A DNA stretch of 64,000 nt from Streptomyces pactum. GTDB lineage: Bacteria > Actinomycetota > Actinomycetes > Streptomycetales > Streptomycetaceae. Below, piece after piece: positions 34,448 to 48,687 of the stretch. The position numbers were made by a program, and so were the translations under genes. Each line of letters opens with the position of its first letter. The stretch's first letter is position 1. Below the pieces are notes generated by a model, which searched no databases, was not told the origin of the DNA, and worked only from the letters and a program-made list of their open reading frames with translations. The DNA lies in contig NZ_CP019724.1 in assembly GCF_002005225.1 (NCBI RefSeq), positions 4,342,501 to 4,406,500 on the forward strand. Direction: 5' to 3'.

Positions 34448-37400
34448 GTGGAGACCTTGAGTTTCGACTCAGGGGCACGCACGGCCTTCGCGGAACGTCT
34501 CGCACTGCTGTACAAGGAGGCGGGCAACCCTCCCCTCAAACGCGTGTCCGAGGCGGTCGTCCGGCTCCAGCGGGTCGACGAACGCGGGCGGCCCGTGCGG
34601 GTCTCCGCCCAGCGGATCAGCGACTGGCGGCGGGCCAAGAACGTCCCCGCCCAGTTCCCCGCCCTCGCGGCGGTGCTGCACGTCCTCATCCCCCAGGCGC
34701 GGCGCGCGCGACCCGTACCGGTGTCCGCGGGCCTGTACGACCTGACCCAGTGGCAGCGCCTGTGGGAGCGGGCGGTGGCCGACCCGACCGGCGAGCGCCC
34801 CGCGCCGCCCGCCGCGCACGAGGAACGCCCTCCGGACGAGGCCCCGGCCGCCCCCGGCGGTGTCTGCCCCTACCGCGGCCTGGCCGCCTACCGTCAGCAG
34901 GACGCCGGCTGGTTCTTCGGGCGGGAGCGGAGCACGGACGCCCTCGTCGCCCAGCTCCGCGCGGCCCAGGACTCGGGCGGTCTGGTCATGCTCGTAGGCG
35001 CCTCCGGGGCGGGGAAGTCCTCCCTGCTGAACGCCGGACTGGTGCCCGCCCTGCGCAAGGGCGCGCTGGACGACGGGACCGGGGCGCCGCGGGAAGTACT
35101 CCAGCTCGTGCCGGGAGGCGACCCGCTCGGGGAGCTGACCCGCCGGATACCCGAGCTGGCACCCGTCATCGCCGCCGTCTCCACCGTTGAGGACGCGGCG
35201 AAGGGGGATCCGGGCGCTCCGGGAACCGCCCGTGCGGCCAGGGCCGCCTTCGCCGCCTGGGCCCGCGGCAGAGCGGAGGCCGAGGATGAGGCGGGGCCGG
35301 CTCCGGGGGCCGCGTCAGAGCCGGATCCGGATCAGGGACCGGGGACCGCCTCGGTGCCGGGACCGGAGCCGGAGCAGCGTCCGCAACCGGGAGCCGCGTC
35401 AGCGCCTGAATTCGGACCGAAGCCGAAGCCGAAGCCGAAACCGGGAGCGGCATCGGAGCCGGAGGAGACGTCGGAAGAGACGTCGGAGGAGACGTCGGAG
35501 GAGACGTCGGAGGAGACGTCGGAAGAGACGTCGCTGCCGGCACCGACGGAGTCGAGGCCGGGACCCGCGGTGGCATCGGCGGCACGCCCGGTCGTCATCG
35601 TGGACCAGTTCGAGGAGATCTTCACCCTCTGCGCCGACGAGTCGGCCCGGCGCGTGTTCGTCCAGCTCCTCCAGGCCGCCTGCACGCCCGGCGGCCCGGA
35701 GGACCCGGCGCCCGTACTCGTGGCACTCGGCGTACGCGCGGACTTCTACGAGCAGTGTCTTCGCCATGCCGAACTGGCCGACGCGCTACAGCACCGGCAC
35801 ATGGTGCTGGGGCCGCTGACCACCGCGGAACTGCGCGAGGCCGTGAACGGCCCGGCGCGTGCCGTGGGCATGGAGCTCGAACCGGGGCTGGCGGAGCTGA
35901 TCATCCGGGAGGTGAGCACCGGCGGCCCGCGCGGGGCACACGACGCGGGCGTGCTGCCGCTCCTCTCCCACGCCCTGCTCGCCACCTGGCAGCGCCGCAA
36001 GGCGGGCAGGCTGACGCTGGCCGGGTACCGCGCGGCCGGCGGGATCCAGGGAGCGGTGGCGGCCACCGCCGAGCGGGCCTGGTCGGCCCTCGACCCGGCG
36101 GCACGCACGGCCGCGCGGCTGCTCCTGCTCAGGCTGGTCCGGGTGAGCGAGGACACCCAGGCCACCCGCAGGCGCGGCACCCGGCGCCGGCTGGCGCAGG
36201 AGTCGAGGGATCCCGGCAAGACGGAGGAGTCGCTCGAAGCGCTGGTGCGCGCCCGGCTGGTGACACTCGACGCGGAGACCGTGGAGATCACCCATGAGGC
36301 GCTGCTCCACGCCTGGCCGCGGCTGCGCGACTGGATCGACGAGGACCGCACCGGCAACCTGCTGCGCCAGCGGCTGGAGGAGGACGGCCGGGCCTGGGAG
36401 GAGTCGGACCGTGACACCTCACTGCTCTACCGGGGCTCCCGGCTGGAACGCGCCCGCGGCTGGGCGGAGTCGGCCGACGGCACCTTCCTGACCCGGAGCG
36501 CGGTGGAGTTCCTGGCCGCCGCGGTCAGACTGCGCAAGCGCTCCGTCCTGATCAGTCGTACCGCGGTGTCGGCGCTGGTCGTCCTGGCGCTCGTGGCCGT
36601 CGGTTCGGCGGTGGTCGCCTGGCAGCAGCGGAACGACGCGGTGTTCGAGCAGGTGGTGGCCGAGGCGGACCGGGTCCAGTACACGGACCCGTCGCTGTCG
36701 GCCCAGCTCGACCTGGCGGCGCACCGCCTGCGGCCCAACGACGAGGACGTGCGGAACCGGCTGATCTCGATCGTGAACGCGCCGCTGGCCACGCCCCTCC
36801 TCGGGCACACGGGCGCCGTCTACCTCACCTCCTTCAGCCCGGACGGACAGACTCTGGCGACGGCCAGCTACGACCGGACCGTACGGCTGTGGGACGTGTC
36901 GGACCCCGCTCGCCCCGAACCGCTGGGCGAGCCCCTCACCGGCCACTCGAGCTGGGTGAGCTCCGCGGTGTTCAGCCCGGACGGCCGCACCCTGGCCAGT
37001 GCGTCGGACGACGGCACGATCCGCCTGTGGGACGTCCGGGGCCCCGGCCGCCCGCGCCCGCTCGCCGCTCCCCTCACCGGTCACGGCGGCACCGTCTACC
37101 TGCTCGCCTTCAGCCCCGACGGCCGCACGCTGGCCTCCGCCCACGACGACCACGCCGTCCGGCTGTGGGACGTGGCCGACCCTCGCCGGCCGAAGGCGCT
37201 CGACACCTTGACGGGACCCACCGCGGCGGTGCGCTCGGTGGCGTTCAGCCCCGACGGCCGCACCCTCGCCGCCGGCGGCGACGACGACACGGTCAGACTC
37301 TGGGACGTGGCCGACCCACACGACGCGTCACGGATCGGCTCGCCGCTGAGCGGTCACACCGGCCTGGTGCACTCCGTGGCCTTCAGCCCCGACGGCCGCA

Positions 37401-38770
37401 CCCTCGCCAGCGGCGGCGCGGACGACACCGTCCGGCTCTGGGACGTGGCCGACCCACGCGACGCGTCACGGATCGGCTCGCCGCTGACCGGTCACACCGG
37501 CCCCGTATGGTCCGTGGCCTTCAGCCCGGACGGAGACACGCTCGCCACGAGCAGCGCGGACAGCACGGCGATCCTGTGGAACGTCAGCGACCCGGCCTAT
37601 CCGTCCCAGATCGGCGTGCCCCTCGCGGGGAGCAGCGGCGAGATGTACGCCCTGGGCTTCAGCCCCGACGGCCGCACGCTCGCCACCGGCAGTGGTGACA
37701 GCAAGGTCCGCCTGTGGTCACTGCCGACGTCCGACATGATCGGCCGCATCGGAGCCTTCAGCCCGGACGGACACGTACTGGCCACGGCGGCGCGCGACGG
37801 AAGGGTCAGGCTGTGGAACGTGCGAAACCCCGGCCGGCCCGTGTCACTGGGCGAACCCTTCAGACCGGCGGAGGGTGACGTACGTTCCGTGGTGTTCTCG
37901 CCGGACGGTGGCACCCTCGCGGTGCTCACGGGAAGCCGCGCCCTGCACCTGTGGAACGTCGAGGACCCGGCCAAGCCCACCGCCCACGGGCCGCCCGTGG
38001 CGCTGCGCACCCGCTACGCGGGCCCCGACACCCTGGCGTTCAGCCCGGACGGCCACACCCTGGCCACGGCCCACGAGGACCGCACCGTCCAGCTTTGGGA
38101 CACCACCGACCCGTCCCGGCCCCGCCCGCTCGGCAAGCCGCTCACCGGGCACAAGGGATACGTCAACACCCTCGCCTTCAGCCCGGACGGCCACACCCTG
38201 GCCAGCGGCGGCGCGGACGACACCGTCCGGCTCTGGGACGTCACCGACCCCCGTCACGCCGCCCGTCTCGGCGCACCGCGTACCGGGCACCTCGGGCCGG
38301 TCAACGCGCTGGCCTTCAGCCCGGGCGGACATACGCTGGCCAGCGGCAGCGACGACGGCACGGTCCGCCTCTGGAACGTCACCGACCCCGGGGAAGCCGA
38401 CCCGCCGGACTCGACGCTCGCCGGGCACACCGACTCGGTGGTGTCGCTGACGTTCAGCCGGGACGGCGACACCCTGGCGAGCGGAGCCAACGACAACACG
38501 GTCCGGCTCTGGGACGTCCACCAGCCCGCCGAGGCCACTCCCATCGGGGAGTCGATGAGCCCCAACGCCAAGACGGGCAACTTCCTCTCCTTCAGCCCTC
38601 TGAGCCACATGCTCGGGGTGTCGAGCGGCACGGACACCGTCCGGCTGTGGAACCTGAACGTGGACGACGCCATCGACCGCATCTGCTCGGCGACCCGGGG
38701 CGTGCTGACCGAGGAGAAGTGGCACGAATACCTGCCGCGCCTCTCGTACGAGCGCCCGTGCGATGACTGA
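34448..38770 (+). CDS. STAND-class NTPase (nSTAND1) with N-terminal HTH and 14 WD40 repeats
   Basis: 1,440 residues from a GTG (a TTG at 34457 with aaggag upstream is an alternative). Residues 1-90 form an HTH-like domain (RVSAQRISDWRRAKNVPAQF). CPYRGLAAYRQQDAGWFFGRE leads to the NTPase with Walker A GASGAGKSS (about 181-189), VVIVDQFEEIFTL as Walker B, and winged-helix sequence to about 640. An acidic linker holds six EETS repeats. A transmembrane helix lies at about 703-723. From about 780 to the end there are 14 WD40 repeats (AFSPDGRTLA ... VRLWDV), enough for two seven-bladed propellers. STAND proteins switch on ligand binding and oligomerise; relatives act in regulation, programmed death and phage defence. 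No effector domain is visible. Confidence 0.93.
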   Translation: METLSFDSGARTAFAERLALLYKEAGNPPLKRVSEAVVRLQRVDERGRPVRVSAQRISDWRRAKNVPAQFPALAAVLHVLIPQARRARPVPVSAGLYDLTQWQRLWERAVADPTGERPAPPAAHEERPPDEAPAAPGGVCPYRGLAAYRQQDAGWFFGRERSTDALVAQLRAAQDSGGLVMLVGASGAGKSSLLNAGLVPALRKGALDDGTGAPREVLQLVPGGDPLGELTRRIPELAPVIAAVSTVEDAAKGDPGAPGTARAARAAFAAWARGRAEAEDEAGPAPGAASEPDPDQGPGTASVPGPEPEQRPQPGAASAPEFGPKPKPKPKPGAASEPEETSEETSEETSEETSEETSEETSLPAPTESRPGPAVASAARPVVIVDQFEEIFTLCADESARRVFVQLLQAACTPGGPEDPAPVLVALGVRADFYEQCLRHAELADALQHRHMVLGPLTTAELREAVNGPARAVGMELEPGLAELIIREVSTGGPRGAHDAGVLPLLSHALLATWQRRKAGRLTLAGYRAAGGIQGAVAATAERAWSALDPAARTAARLLLLRLVRVSEDTQATRRRGTRRRLAQESRDPGKTEESLEALVRARLVTLDAETVEITHEALLHAWPRLRDWIDEDRTGNLLRQRLEEDGRAWEESDRDTSLLYRGSRLERARGWAESADGTFLTRSAVEFLAAAVRLRKRSVLISRTAVSALVVLALVAVGSAVVAWQQRNDAVFEQVVAEADRVQYTDPSLSAQLDLAAHRLRPNDEDVRNRLISIVNAPLATPLLGHTGAVYLTSFSPDGQTLATASYDRTVRLWDVSDPARPEPLGEPLTGHSSWVSSAVFSPDGRTLASASDDGTIRLWDVRGPGRPRPLAAPLTGHGGTVYLLAFSPDGRTLASAHDDHAVRLWDVADPRRPKALDTLTGPTAAVRSVAFSPDGRTLAAGGDDDTVRLWDVADPHDASRIGSPLSGHTGLVHSVAFSPDGRTLASGGADDTVRLWDVADPRDASRIGSPLTGHTGPVWSVAFSPDGDTLATSSADSTAILWNVSDPAYPSQIGVPLAGSSGEMYALGFSPDGRTLATGSGDSKVRLWSLPTSDMIGRIGAFSPDGHVLATAARDGRVRLWNVRNPGRPVSLGEPFRPAEGDVRSVVFSPDGGTLAVLTGSRALHLWNVEDPAKPTAHGPPVALRTRYAGPDTLAFSPDGHTLATAHEDRTVQLWDTTDPSRPRPLGKPLTGHKGYVNTLAFSPDGHTLASGGADDTVRLWDVTDPRHAARLGAPRTGHLGPVNALAFSPGGHTLASGSDDGTVRLWNVTDPGEADPPDSTLAGHTDSVVSLTFSRDGDTLASGANDNTVRLWDVHQPAEATPIGESMSPNAKTGNFLSFSPLSHMLGVSSGTDTVRLWNLNVDDAIDRICSATRGVLTEEKWHEYLPRLSYERPCDD
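35462..35533. repeat. 12-bp coding tandem repeat, six copies
   Basis: Six copies of gaggagacgtcg or gaagagacgtcg encode the tetrapeptide EETS repeated in the NTPase linker. The frame is preserved because the unit is four codons. Confidence 0.95.
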
Positions 38771-38812
38771 ATGTCTCCCACCACGCACCCGGCCTTGTTA
38801 GCCTTGGCCACA

Positions 38813-38857
38813 GCCCGGCCGCTGGCGCATCCCCCGTCGTCAGCGGCCGGGCCCTTT
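38813..38857 (+). terminator. Terminator after the STAND gene
   Basis: A perfect 12-bp stem (gcccggccgctg and complement) across a 16-base loop, followed by cccttt. Confidence 0.85.
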
Positions 38858-38986
38858 CGCGCCGGATCCGCGTTCTCGACCGCCGCCTCGAAGTCCTGTC
38901 ATGAGCGCGACCTCGGGGGGGCGACCGGCACCATGACCACGGGCGGCGCCCGCACCGAAGCACCGCCTCATGCCTGAGCGGTTGGG

Positions 38987-39301
38987 TCAGAAGATCGACG
39001 TGTGCGCTTGGATATCGGCGAGACCTTCTTCCATGGTCAGCGACGGCAGCACGCGGACGCGGTTCCATTGGGGGAGGCGAGCCTCCATCAGGAAGCGGTC
39101 GACATTCTCGACCTTGTCGGACTGTACGACCGCGACGATCGTGTGCTCACGGTTGACGAAGGGACCGGCCACGATGTCGACGCCTGCCTTCTGGGCGAGG
39201 TTCGGCATGTCGGGAGCGGTCTTGAGCATCAGGTCGCGCGTCGTCGCGTTGGCGGTCGGACAGACTTCCGGATCGTGGGTCGCGAGCAGGACAAAGTGCA
39301 T
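38987..39301 (-). CDS. Small hypothetical protein, likely ferredoxin-like fold
   Basis: 104 residues from the ATG at 39301 with agggag eight bases upstream. It is soluble, without membrane helix or signal. The phrases MHFVLLATHDPEVCP, GVDIVAGPFVNREHTIVAVVQSD, cut into strands, and VDRFLMEARLPQWNRVRVLPSLTMEEGL suggest a small alpha-beta sandwich similar to dimeric ferredoxin-like domains (for example DUF3303 or muconolactone isomerase-like), but I do not recognise the family firmly. It sits between the STAND gene and the integrase remnant. Confidence 0.75.
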   Translation of the reverse strand: MHFVLLATHDPEVCPTANATTRDLMLKTAPDMPNLAQKAGVDIVAGPFVNREHTIVAVVQSDKVENVDRFLMEARLPQWNRVRVLPSLTMEEGLADIQAHTSIF

Positions 39302-39380
39302 CTCAAGGCTCCCTTGCACTCGAGGCCCCTTGATCTCAGGCTAAGTCGTCCGGAAATGCTCCGCGAGTGCAGCGAATGAA

Positions 39381-39724
39381 TGGCCGGCCTGCTGGCTGCA
39401 GCACATCGTCGCCCCGGAGCGCGAGCCCAACACGTACGTCAAGCACGAGTCCAGGGTGCGGCTCACCTGGTGCCCCGAACCGTCACAGTCGGTACTCCGC
39501 TCCCGAGGTTCTGCGCTCGCGTTCCGGAGGAGCGCCGGGAGCCCCAGGGGCTGGAGCGGAAGATCACCGGTGGCCACTGGGCGCAGGAGCCAGGCCATGA
39601 CCTGGCCTTCTCCGCCGGGCACGGCTGCATGACCACGGACGTCTACACCCACGTGGTCGGCGACAGTGAGCGCGAAGCAGTGGGCATGCTCGCCGAGCTT
39701 CTGGAAGATCCGCTCATCGGCTGA
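39381..39724 (+). pseudogene. Degraded tyrosine-recombinase integrase
   Basis: Two integrase pieces are readable in different frames. WLQHIVAPEREPNTYVKHES followed by RVRLTW (39393-39470) matches the start of the core-binding domain of Streptomyces integrases. GHGCMTTDVYTHVVGDSERE then AVGMLAELL (about 39619-39702) matches the C-terminal block with the catalytic Tyr. The part between is shortened and shifted, with only one recognisable piece (HWAQEPGHDLAFSA). It ends 56 bases from the 3' end of tRNA-Ile, where integrating elements typically insert. It is not functional. Confidence 0.75.
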
Positions 39725-39742
39725 TGTCAGCCATGGATGTCA

Positions 39743-39774
39743 AAGACCCCCAGCCGCTGCCGACTGGGGGTCTT
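39743..39774. terminator. Terminator after tRNA-Ile
   Basis: A perfect 11-bp stem (aagacccccag and complement) with a ten-base loop, followed on the minus strand by the TTTG of ctttga. It also lies after the integrase remnant. Confidence 0.85.
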
Positions 39775-39779
39775 CTCGC

Positions 39780-39856
39780 TGGTGGGGCTAACAGGATTTG
39801 AACCTGTGGCCTCATCCTTATCAGGGATGCGCTCTAACCAACTGAGCTATAGCCCC
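39780..39856 (-). tRNA. tRNA-Ile (anticodon GAT)
   Basis: On the minus strand: acceptor GGGGCTA paired with TAGCCCC, discriminator A and encoded CCA. The D-arm is TAGCTCAGTTGGTTAGAGC, the anticodon loop CTGATAA carries GAT, and the T-arm has GTTCAAATC. It lies between DUF3566/gyrA and an integrase remnant. Confidence 0.97.
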
Positions 39857-39956
39857 GCCGCGCTCTGCGGTGTATGTCCCGCGCGCTGACTCCTGAAGAT
39901 TAGCGCACGAGGCGGGCAGTCCCAAAATCGGTTGGCGCCAGGCCGGCGAGCGACGA

Positions 39957-40682
39957 TCACTCGTCCTCGGCGAGCGTCAGCTCCACGCCGCCGACGAAGC
40001 CGGCGGACAGGTTGTAGATGAAGGCGCCGAGCGTGGCCAGCGCCGTCGCGAGGACGACGTCGATGACCGCGATGACCGTCGTGAACAGCAGCACGTTGGG
40101 CAGCGACAGGAAGGACTGCAGGTCGAAACCGTTGGACTCGTTGGAGCCGGTCGCCTCGGAGATCGTGCCGCCGACCGTCGAGAAGACGCCCATGGCGTCC
40201 ATGACCATCCACAGCACGGCGGACGCGACGATCGTGCAGATGCCGAGCGCGATGGAGAGCAGGAAGCTGACCTTCATCACCGACCACGGGTCGGCCTTCG
40301 CCACCCGCAGGCGTGCCTTGCGCACGCGGGGAGTGGTGCGGGCGCCGGTACGCGGGCGGCGCACCGTGGCGGACGCGTTGCCGCCCTGGGTCTGGTAGGC
40401 CTGCGGCGGGTGGTACGGCCCGCCGGGCTGCTGGGGCTGCCGTTCTCCCGGCAGCGGCGAGGCCGCCGCTTGAGTCTGCTGGCCTCGGGTGTCCGTCACA
40501 GTTCCCCCCTGGGATCCATGCGTCTTGGACGAGCTCGCCGAGTGGGAACCGGTCGCGTCGTCGTCGATCTTGCGCAGTTGAGTCGTGTGCGAATCCGTCG
40601 CACGCGCGGCGGAGCCACGGCCGCCGTCCGTTTCCGTACCCCTGGAGGTACCGGTCGATCCGGCGCCCGTGGCTCCGCTCAC
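39957..40682 (-). CDS. DUF3566 membrane protein
   Basis: 241 residues from a GTG. The N-terminal 120 residues are Ser/Thr/Gln/Pro-rich and probably disordered. The C-terminal DUF3566 domain has two transmembrane helices (about residues 137-160 and 195-225) with RLRVAKADPWSVMKVSFLLS before the first. It lies 18 bases downstream of gyrA on the same strand, as in mycobacteria (the Rv0007 position). Its function is unknown; the conserved linkage suggests cotranscription with gyrase. Confidence 0.93.
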   Translation of the reverse strand: MSGATGAGSTGTSRGTETDGGRGSAARATDSHTTQLRKIDDDATGSHSASSSKTHGSQGGTVTDTRGQQTQAAASPLPGERQPQQPGGPYHPPQAYQTQGGNASATVRRPRTGARTTPRVRKARLRVAKADPWSVMKVSFLLSIALGICTIVASAVLWMVMDAMGVFSTVGGTISEATGSNESNGFDLQSFLSLPNVLLFTTVIAVIDVVLATALATLGAFIYNLSAGFVGGVELTLAEDE

Positions 40683-40700
40683 GATGACTCTCTCCTCGTG

Positions 40701-43295
<2,595 letters not shown>

Positions 43296-43337
43296 TGCTG
43301 GTGAAGGTCCTTCCTGGTGCGGTCAGCCGAGACCGAC

Positions 43338-45832
<2,495 letters not shown>

Positions 45833-46465
45833 TCACCCGTAGGTGTCGCCCGGCCCCTGGCTTCCGGGCGCGCGCAGCGGCCCGTAACGACGCCCGGGAC
45901 CCCCGGGGCCACCGGGACCCAGCACCTTGATCACCCGCACCGACCCGTGCCCGAGGTCCTCGTTCAGGCGAGCCACCAGCGTGGGGGCGAGCAGCCGCAG
46001 ATTCGTCGCCCACGCCGTCGAGTCACAGCGGACGACCAGCACCCGCTCGTCCTCGTCATACCGCTCCGGCACACAGTGCTTGGCCACGTCCGCACCGACG
46101 ATCTCCGGCCAGCGGCCCATCACCCCGCCCACCGCCGCCGGCGTCTCCCAGCCGCGCTCGGTGATCAGCCGGTTGATCGCCGATCCCAGCGCCATCGGAT
46201 CACGGCCGTCGGCACGCGCCCCGGAGCGCAGGCCACCGCGCCGCGCCTGCTTCTTCTGCTGCGCCGCGTCACCACGCGCGCGTGCCGCCGCCCGCGCCGC
46301 CCTGAGCGCCACCCGCGCGAGGTCGACCCCCGACGGCTCCGGACTCCCGCCGCCGGCGCCACCGTCACCCTGGCCCGTACCGCCGCCGATGCCGTTGCTG
46401 CCGCCGATGCCGCCGATGCCGCCGTTGCCGAAGGACTTCGCGGCAGCCGGTTCGTCCGTGCTCAT
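45833..46465 (-). CDS. dciA: DciA-type DUF721 protein
   Basis: 210 residues. A Gly-rich N-terminus ([15 protein letters not shown]) and a basic Ala/Arg helix precede the DUF721 domain (about 95-190) with [17 protein letters not shown] and [21 protein letters not shown]. DciA loads or operates the replicative helicase in bacteria that lack DnaC or DnaI, and the gene sits beside recF in most actinomycetes. Its start overlaps the recF stop by four bases (ATGA), so the two are translationally coupled. The family is certain; the helicase role rests on work in other species. Confidence 0.94.
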   Translation of the reverse strand: MSTDEPAAAKSFGNGGIGGIGGSNGIGGGTGQGDGGAGGGSPEPSGVDLARVALRAARAAARARGDAAQQKKQARRGGLRSGARADGRDPMALGSAINRLITERGWETPAAVGGVMGRWPEIVGADVAKHCVPERYDEDERVLVVRCDSTAWATNLRLLAPTLVARLNEDLGHGSVRVIKVLGPGGPGGPGRRYGPLRAPGSQGPGDTYG

Positions 46466-47583
46466 ACGCGCTCCACCGACCCCTCGGCCACCGTGAACCG
46501 CGCACCCGCCAGCACACCCGGGACATCGTCGTCGACCGCGGCCGTCACCAGCACCTGCTCACCGGGCGCCACCAGCTCGGCCAACCGCTCCCGGCGCCGC
46601 GCGTCCAGCTCGGCGAAGACGTCGTCGAGGACGAGGACCGGCTCATTGCCTTCCGCCCTGAGGAGATCGAACGACGCCAGCCGCAACGCCAGGGCGTAGG
46701 ACCACGACTCTCCGTGGGAGGCGTACCCCTTGGCCGGTAGCTGACCGAGTTTGAGAAGCAGATCGTCCCGGTGCGGCCCCACCAGGGTCACCCCCCGCTC
46801 GATCTCCTGCTTGCGGGCTTCGGCGAGCGCGGCCATGAGCTGCTCGAACAGGTCCTCACGCGTATGCGCCTCGCCGGGCGCCGACGACTTGTACTCCAGG
46901 GCGACGGGACCACCGCCCGGCGCCAGCCGCTCGTACGCCTTGTCCGCCAGCGGCTGCACGGCGGCGATCAGGTCGAGGCGCTGAGCCAGCAGCTCCGCAC
47001 CCGCGCGCGCGAGGTGCTGGTCCCAGACGTCCAGCGTGGACAGGTCCATGGTGCGTCCGCCGTGCCGGCGGGCCAACGCGGCCGACTTCAGCAGGGTGTT
47101 GCGCTGCTTGAGGACCCGGTCGTAGTCGGAACGCACCCCGGCCATCCGCGGCGAGCGCGCGGTGATCAGCTCGTCCAGGAAACGGCGCCGCTCACCGGGG
47201 TCGCCCTTCACCAGGGCCAGATCCTCGGGCGCGAACAGCACGGTGCGCACGATGCCGAGCACGTCACGGGGTCTGACCTGCGAGGACCTGTTGATGCGGG
47301 CACGGTTGGCCCGGCCCGGGTTCAGCTCCAGCTCGATGAGCTGCTGCCGCTCGCCCTGCCGGACCTGGGCACGGATGACGGCGCGCTCGGCGCCCATGCG
47401 CACCAGGGGGGCGTCTGAGGAGACGCGGTGGCTGCCGAGGGTGGCCAGGTAGCCGACCGCCTCGACGAGATTCGTCTTGCCCTGCCCGTTCGGACCGACG
47501 AAGGCGGTGACGCCCGGGTCCAGCGGCACCTCGACCCGGGCGTACGAACGGAAGTCGGCCAGCGACAGATGCGTGACGTGCAT
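46462..47583 (-). CDS. recF: RecF: DNA repair/replication ATPase
   Basis: 373 residues. The SMC-like ABC ATPase has Walker [17 protein letters not shown] (about 30-46), the signature region [16 protein letters not shown] and Walker [14 protein letters not shown], followed by RRERL. It helps load RecA at gapped DNA and restart forks. It is preceded by ggaggtcgg. The order dnaN, gnd, recF, dciA, gyrB is the Streptomyces form of the widespread dnaA-dnaN-recF cluster. Confidence 0.98.
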   Translation of the reverse strand: MHVTHLSLADFRSYARVEVPLDPGVTAFVGPNGQGKTNLVEAVGYLATLGSHRVSSDAPLVRMGAERAVIRAQVRQGERQQLIELELNPGRANRARINRSSQVRPRDVLGIVRTVLFAPEDLALVKGDPGERRRFLDELITARSPRMAGVRSDYDRVLKQRNTLLKSAALARRHGGRTMDLSTLDVWDQHLARAGAELLAQRLDLIAAVQPLADKAYERLAPGGGPVALEYKSSAPGEAHTREDLFEQLMAALAEARKQEIERGVTLVGPHRDDLLLKLGQLPAKGYASHGESWSYALALRLASFDLLRAEGNEPVLVLDDVFAELDARRRERLAELVAPGEQVLVTAAVDDDVPGVLAGARFTVAEGSVERV

Positions 47584-47613
47584 GGTCGTGCGCCGACCTC
47601 CCCAGCCTTTCGG

Positions 47614-48489
47614 TTACTTCTTCTCGACCGCGTGGCCGCCGAACTGGTTGCGCAGCGCGGCGATCATCTTCATCTGCGGCGAGTCGTCCTGCCGGGACGC
47701 GAACCGCGCGAACAGCGACGCAGTGATCGCCGGCAGCGGCACCGCGTTGTCGATCGCGGCCTCCACAGTCCAGCGTCCCTCACCGGAGTCCTGTGCGTAA
47801 CCCCGCAGGTCACCCAGGTGTTCGTCTTCGTCGAGCGCGTTGACGGCCAGGTCGAGGAGCCAGGAGCGGATGACGGTGCCCTCCTGCCAGGAGCGGAAGA
47901 CCTCGCGGACGTTGTCCACGGAGTCGACCTTCTCCAGCAGTTCCCAGCCCTCGGCGTAGGCCTGCATCATCGCGTACTCGATGCCGTTGTGGACCATCTT
48001 CGCGAAGTGGCCCGCGCCGACCTTGCCGGCGTGCACGGCGCCGAAATCGCCCTCCGGCTTGAGGACGTCGAAGACCGGCTGCACCTTGGCGACGTTCTCC
48101 GCGTCGCCGCCGTACATCAGCGCGTAGCCGTTCTCCAGGCCCCACACGCCACCGGAGACGCCGCAGTCGACGAAGCCTATGCCCTTGGCGGCCAGCTCCT
48201 CGGCGTGCTTCTCGTCGTCCGTCCAGCGGGAGTTCCCGCCGTCCACGACCACGTCACCGGGCTCCAGCAGCTCGCCGAGCCGGTCGACGGTGGCCTGGGT
48301 GGCCTCGCCGGCCGGGACCATGACCCAGACCACGCGCGGGGCGCTGAGCTTGCCCACAAGCTCTTCCAGGCTGTGGACATCGGCGAGGTCCGGATTGCGG
48401 TCGTATCCGACGACGGTGTGGCCCGCGCGGCGGATCCGCTCGCGCATGTTGCCGCCCATCTTGCCGAGGCCGACGAGACCGAGCTCCAT
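47614..48489 (-). CDS. gnd: 6-phosphogluconate dehydrogenase, decarboxylating (YqeC/Gnd short type)
   Basis: 291 residues, the short form of the family (about 300 rather than 470). The N-terminal Rossmann fold has GLVGLGKMGGNM. Substrate and catalytic phrases are VDGGNSRWTDDEKHAE, GVSGGVWGLENG and GAGHFAKMVHNGIEYAMMQAYAEG, which contains the catalytic Lys. It converts 6-phosphogluconate to ribulose 5-phosphate with reduction of NAD(P). Its presence between dnaN and recF is a peculiarity of Streptomyces and relatives. A perfect DnaA box lies about 170 bases upstream. Confidence 0.96.
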   Translation of the reverse strand: MELGLVGLGKMGGNMRERIRRAGHTVVGYDRNPDLADVHSLEELVGKLSAPRVVWVMVPAGEATQATVDRLGELLEPGDVVVDGGNSRWTDDEKHAEELAAKGIGFVDCGVSGGVWGLENGYALMYGGDAENVAKVQPVFDVLKPEGDFGAVHAGKVGAGHFAKMVHNGIEYAMMQAYAEGWELLEKVDSVDNVREVFRSWQEGTVIRSWLLDLAVNALDEDEHLGDLRGYAQDSGEGRWTVEAAIDNAVPLPAITASLFARFASRQDDSPQMKMIAALRNQFGGHAVEKK

Positions 48490-48657
48490 CAGTTGCGTTC
48501 CTTAGGTGTGCGAGGTGGCGGGACGGCACGTCCTAACCCGCCGGATGCGTGCCGCGGCACTTTCGTACCCGTGTCGAGCCTAAACCCGAACGCCCGTGCA
48601 CAGATGTGGGCGTACGCGCTCATACGTACGCCCTCACCTGCGGGTTTGTCCGCACCC

Positions 48658-48666
48658 TGTGGACAA
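48658..48666 (-). promoter_or_regulatory. DnaA box upstream of gnd
   Basis: TGTGGACAA (TTGTCCACA on the other strand), a perfect Streptomyces-type DnaA box, lies in the 198-base gap between dnaN and gnd. Confidence 0.75.
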
Positions 48667-48687
48667 CCGGGGCCGAGCCACGAGGGC

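Noticed and set aside
34448..39301. A complete multi-gene phage-defence operon around the STAND gene
   Set aside because: No nuclease, protease, Toll/interleukin-receptor or other effector gene lies beside it on the same strand. Only the single large gene can be supported.
39381..39724. A functional integrase or prophage
   Set aside because: The integrase is fragmented in different frames, and no excisionase, replication or structural phage genes are present.
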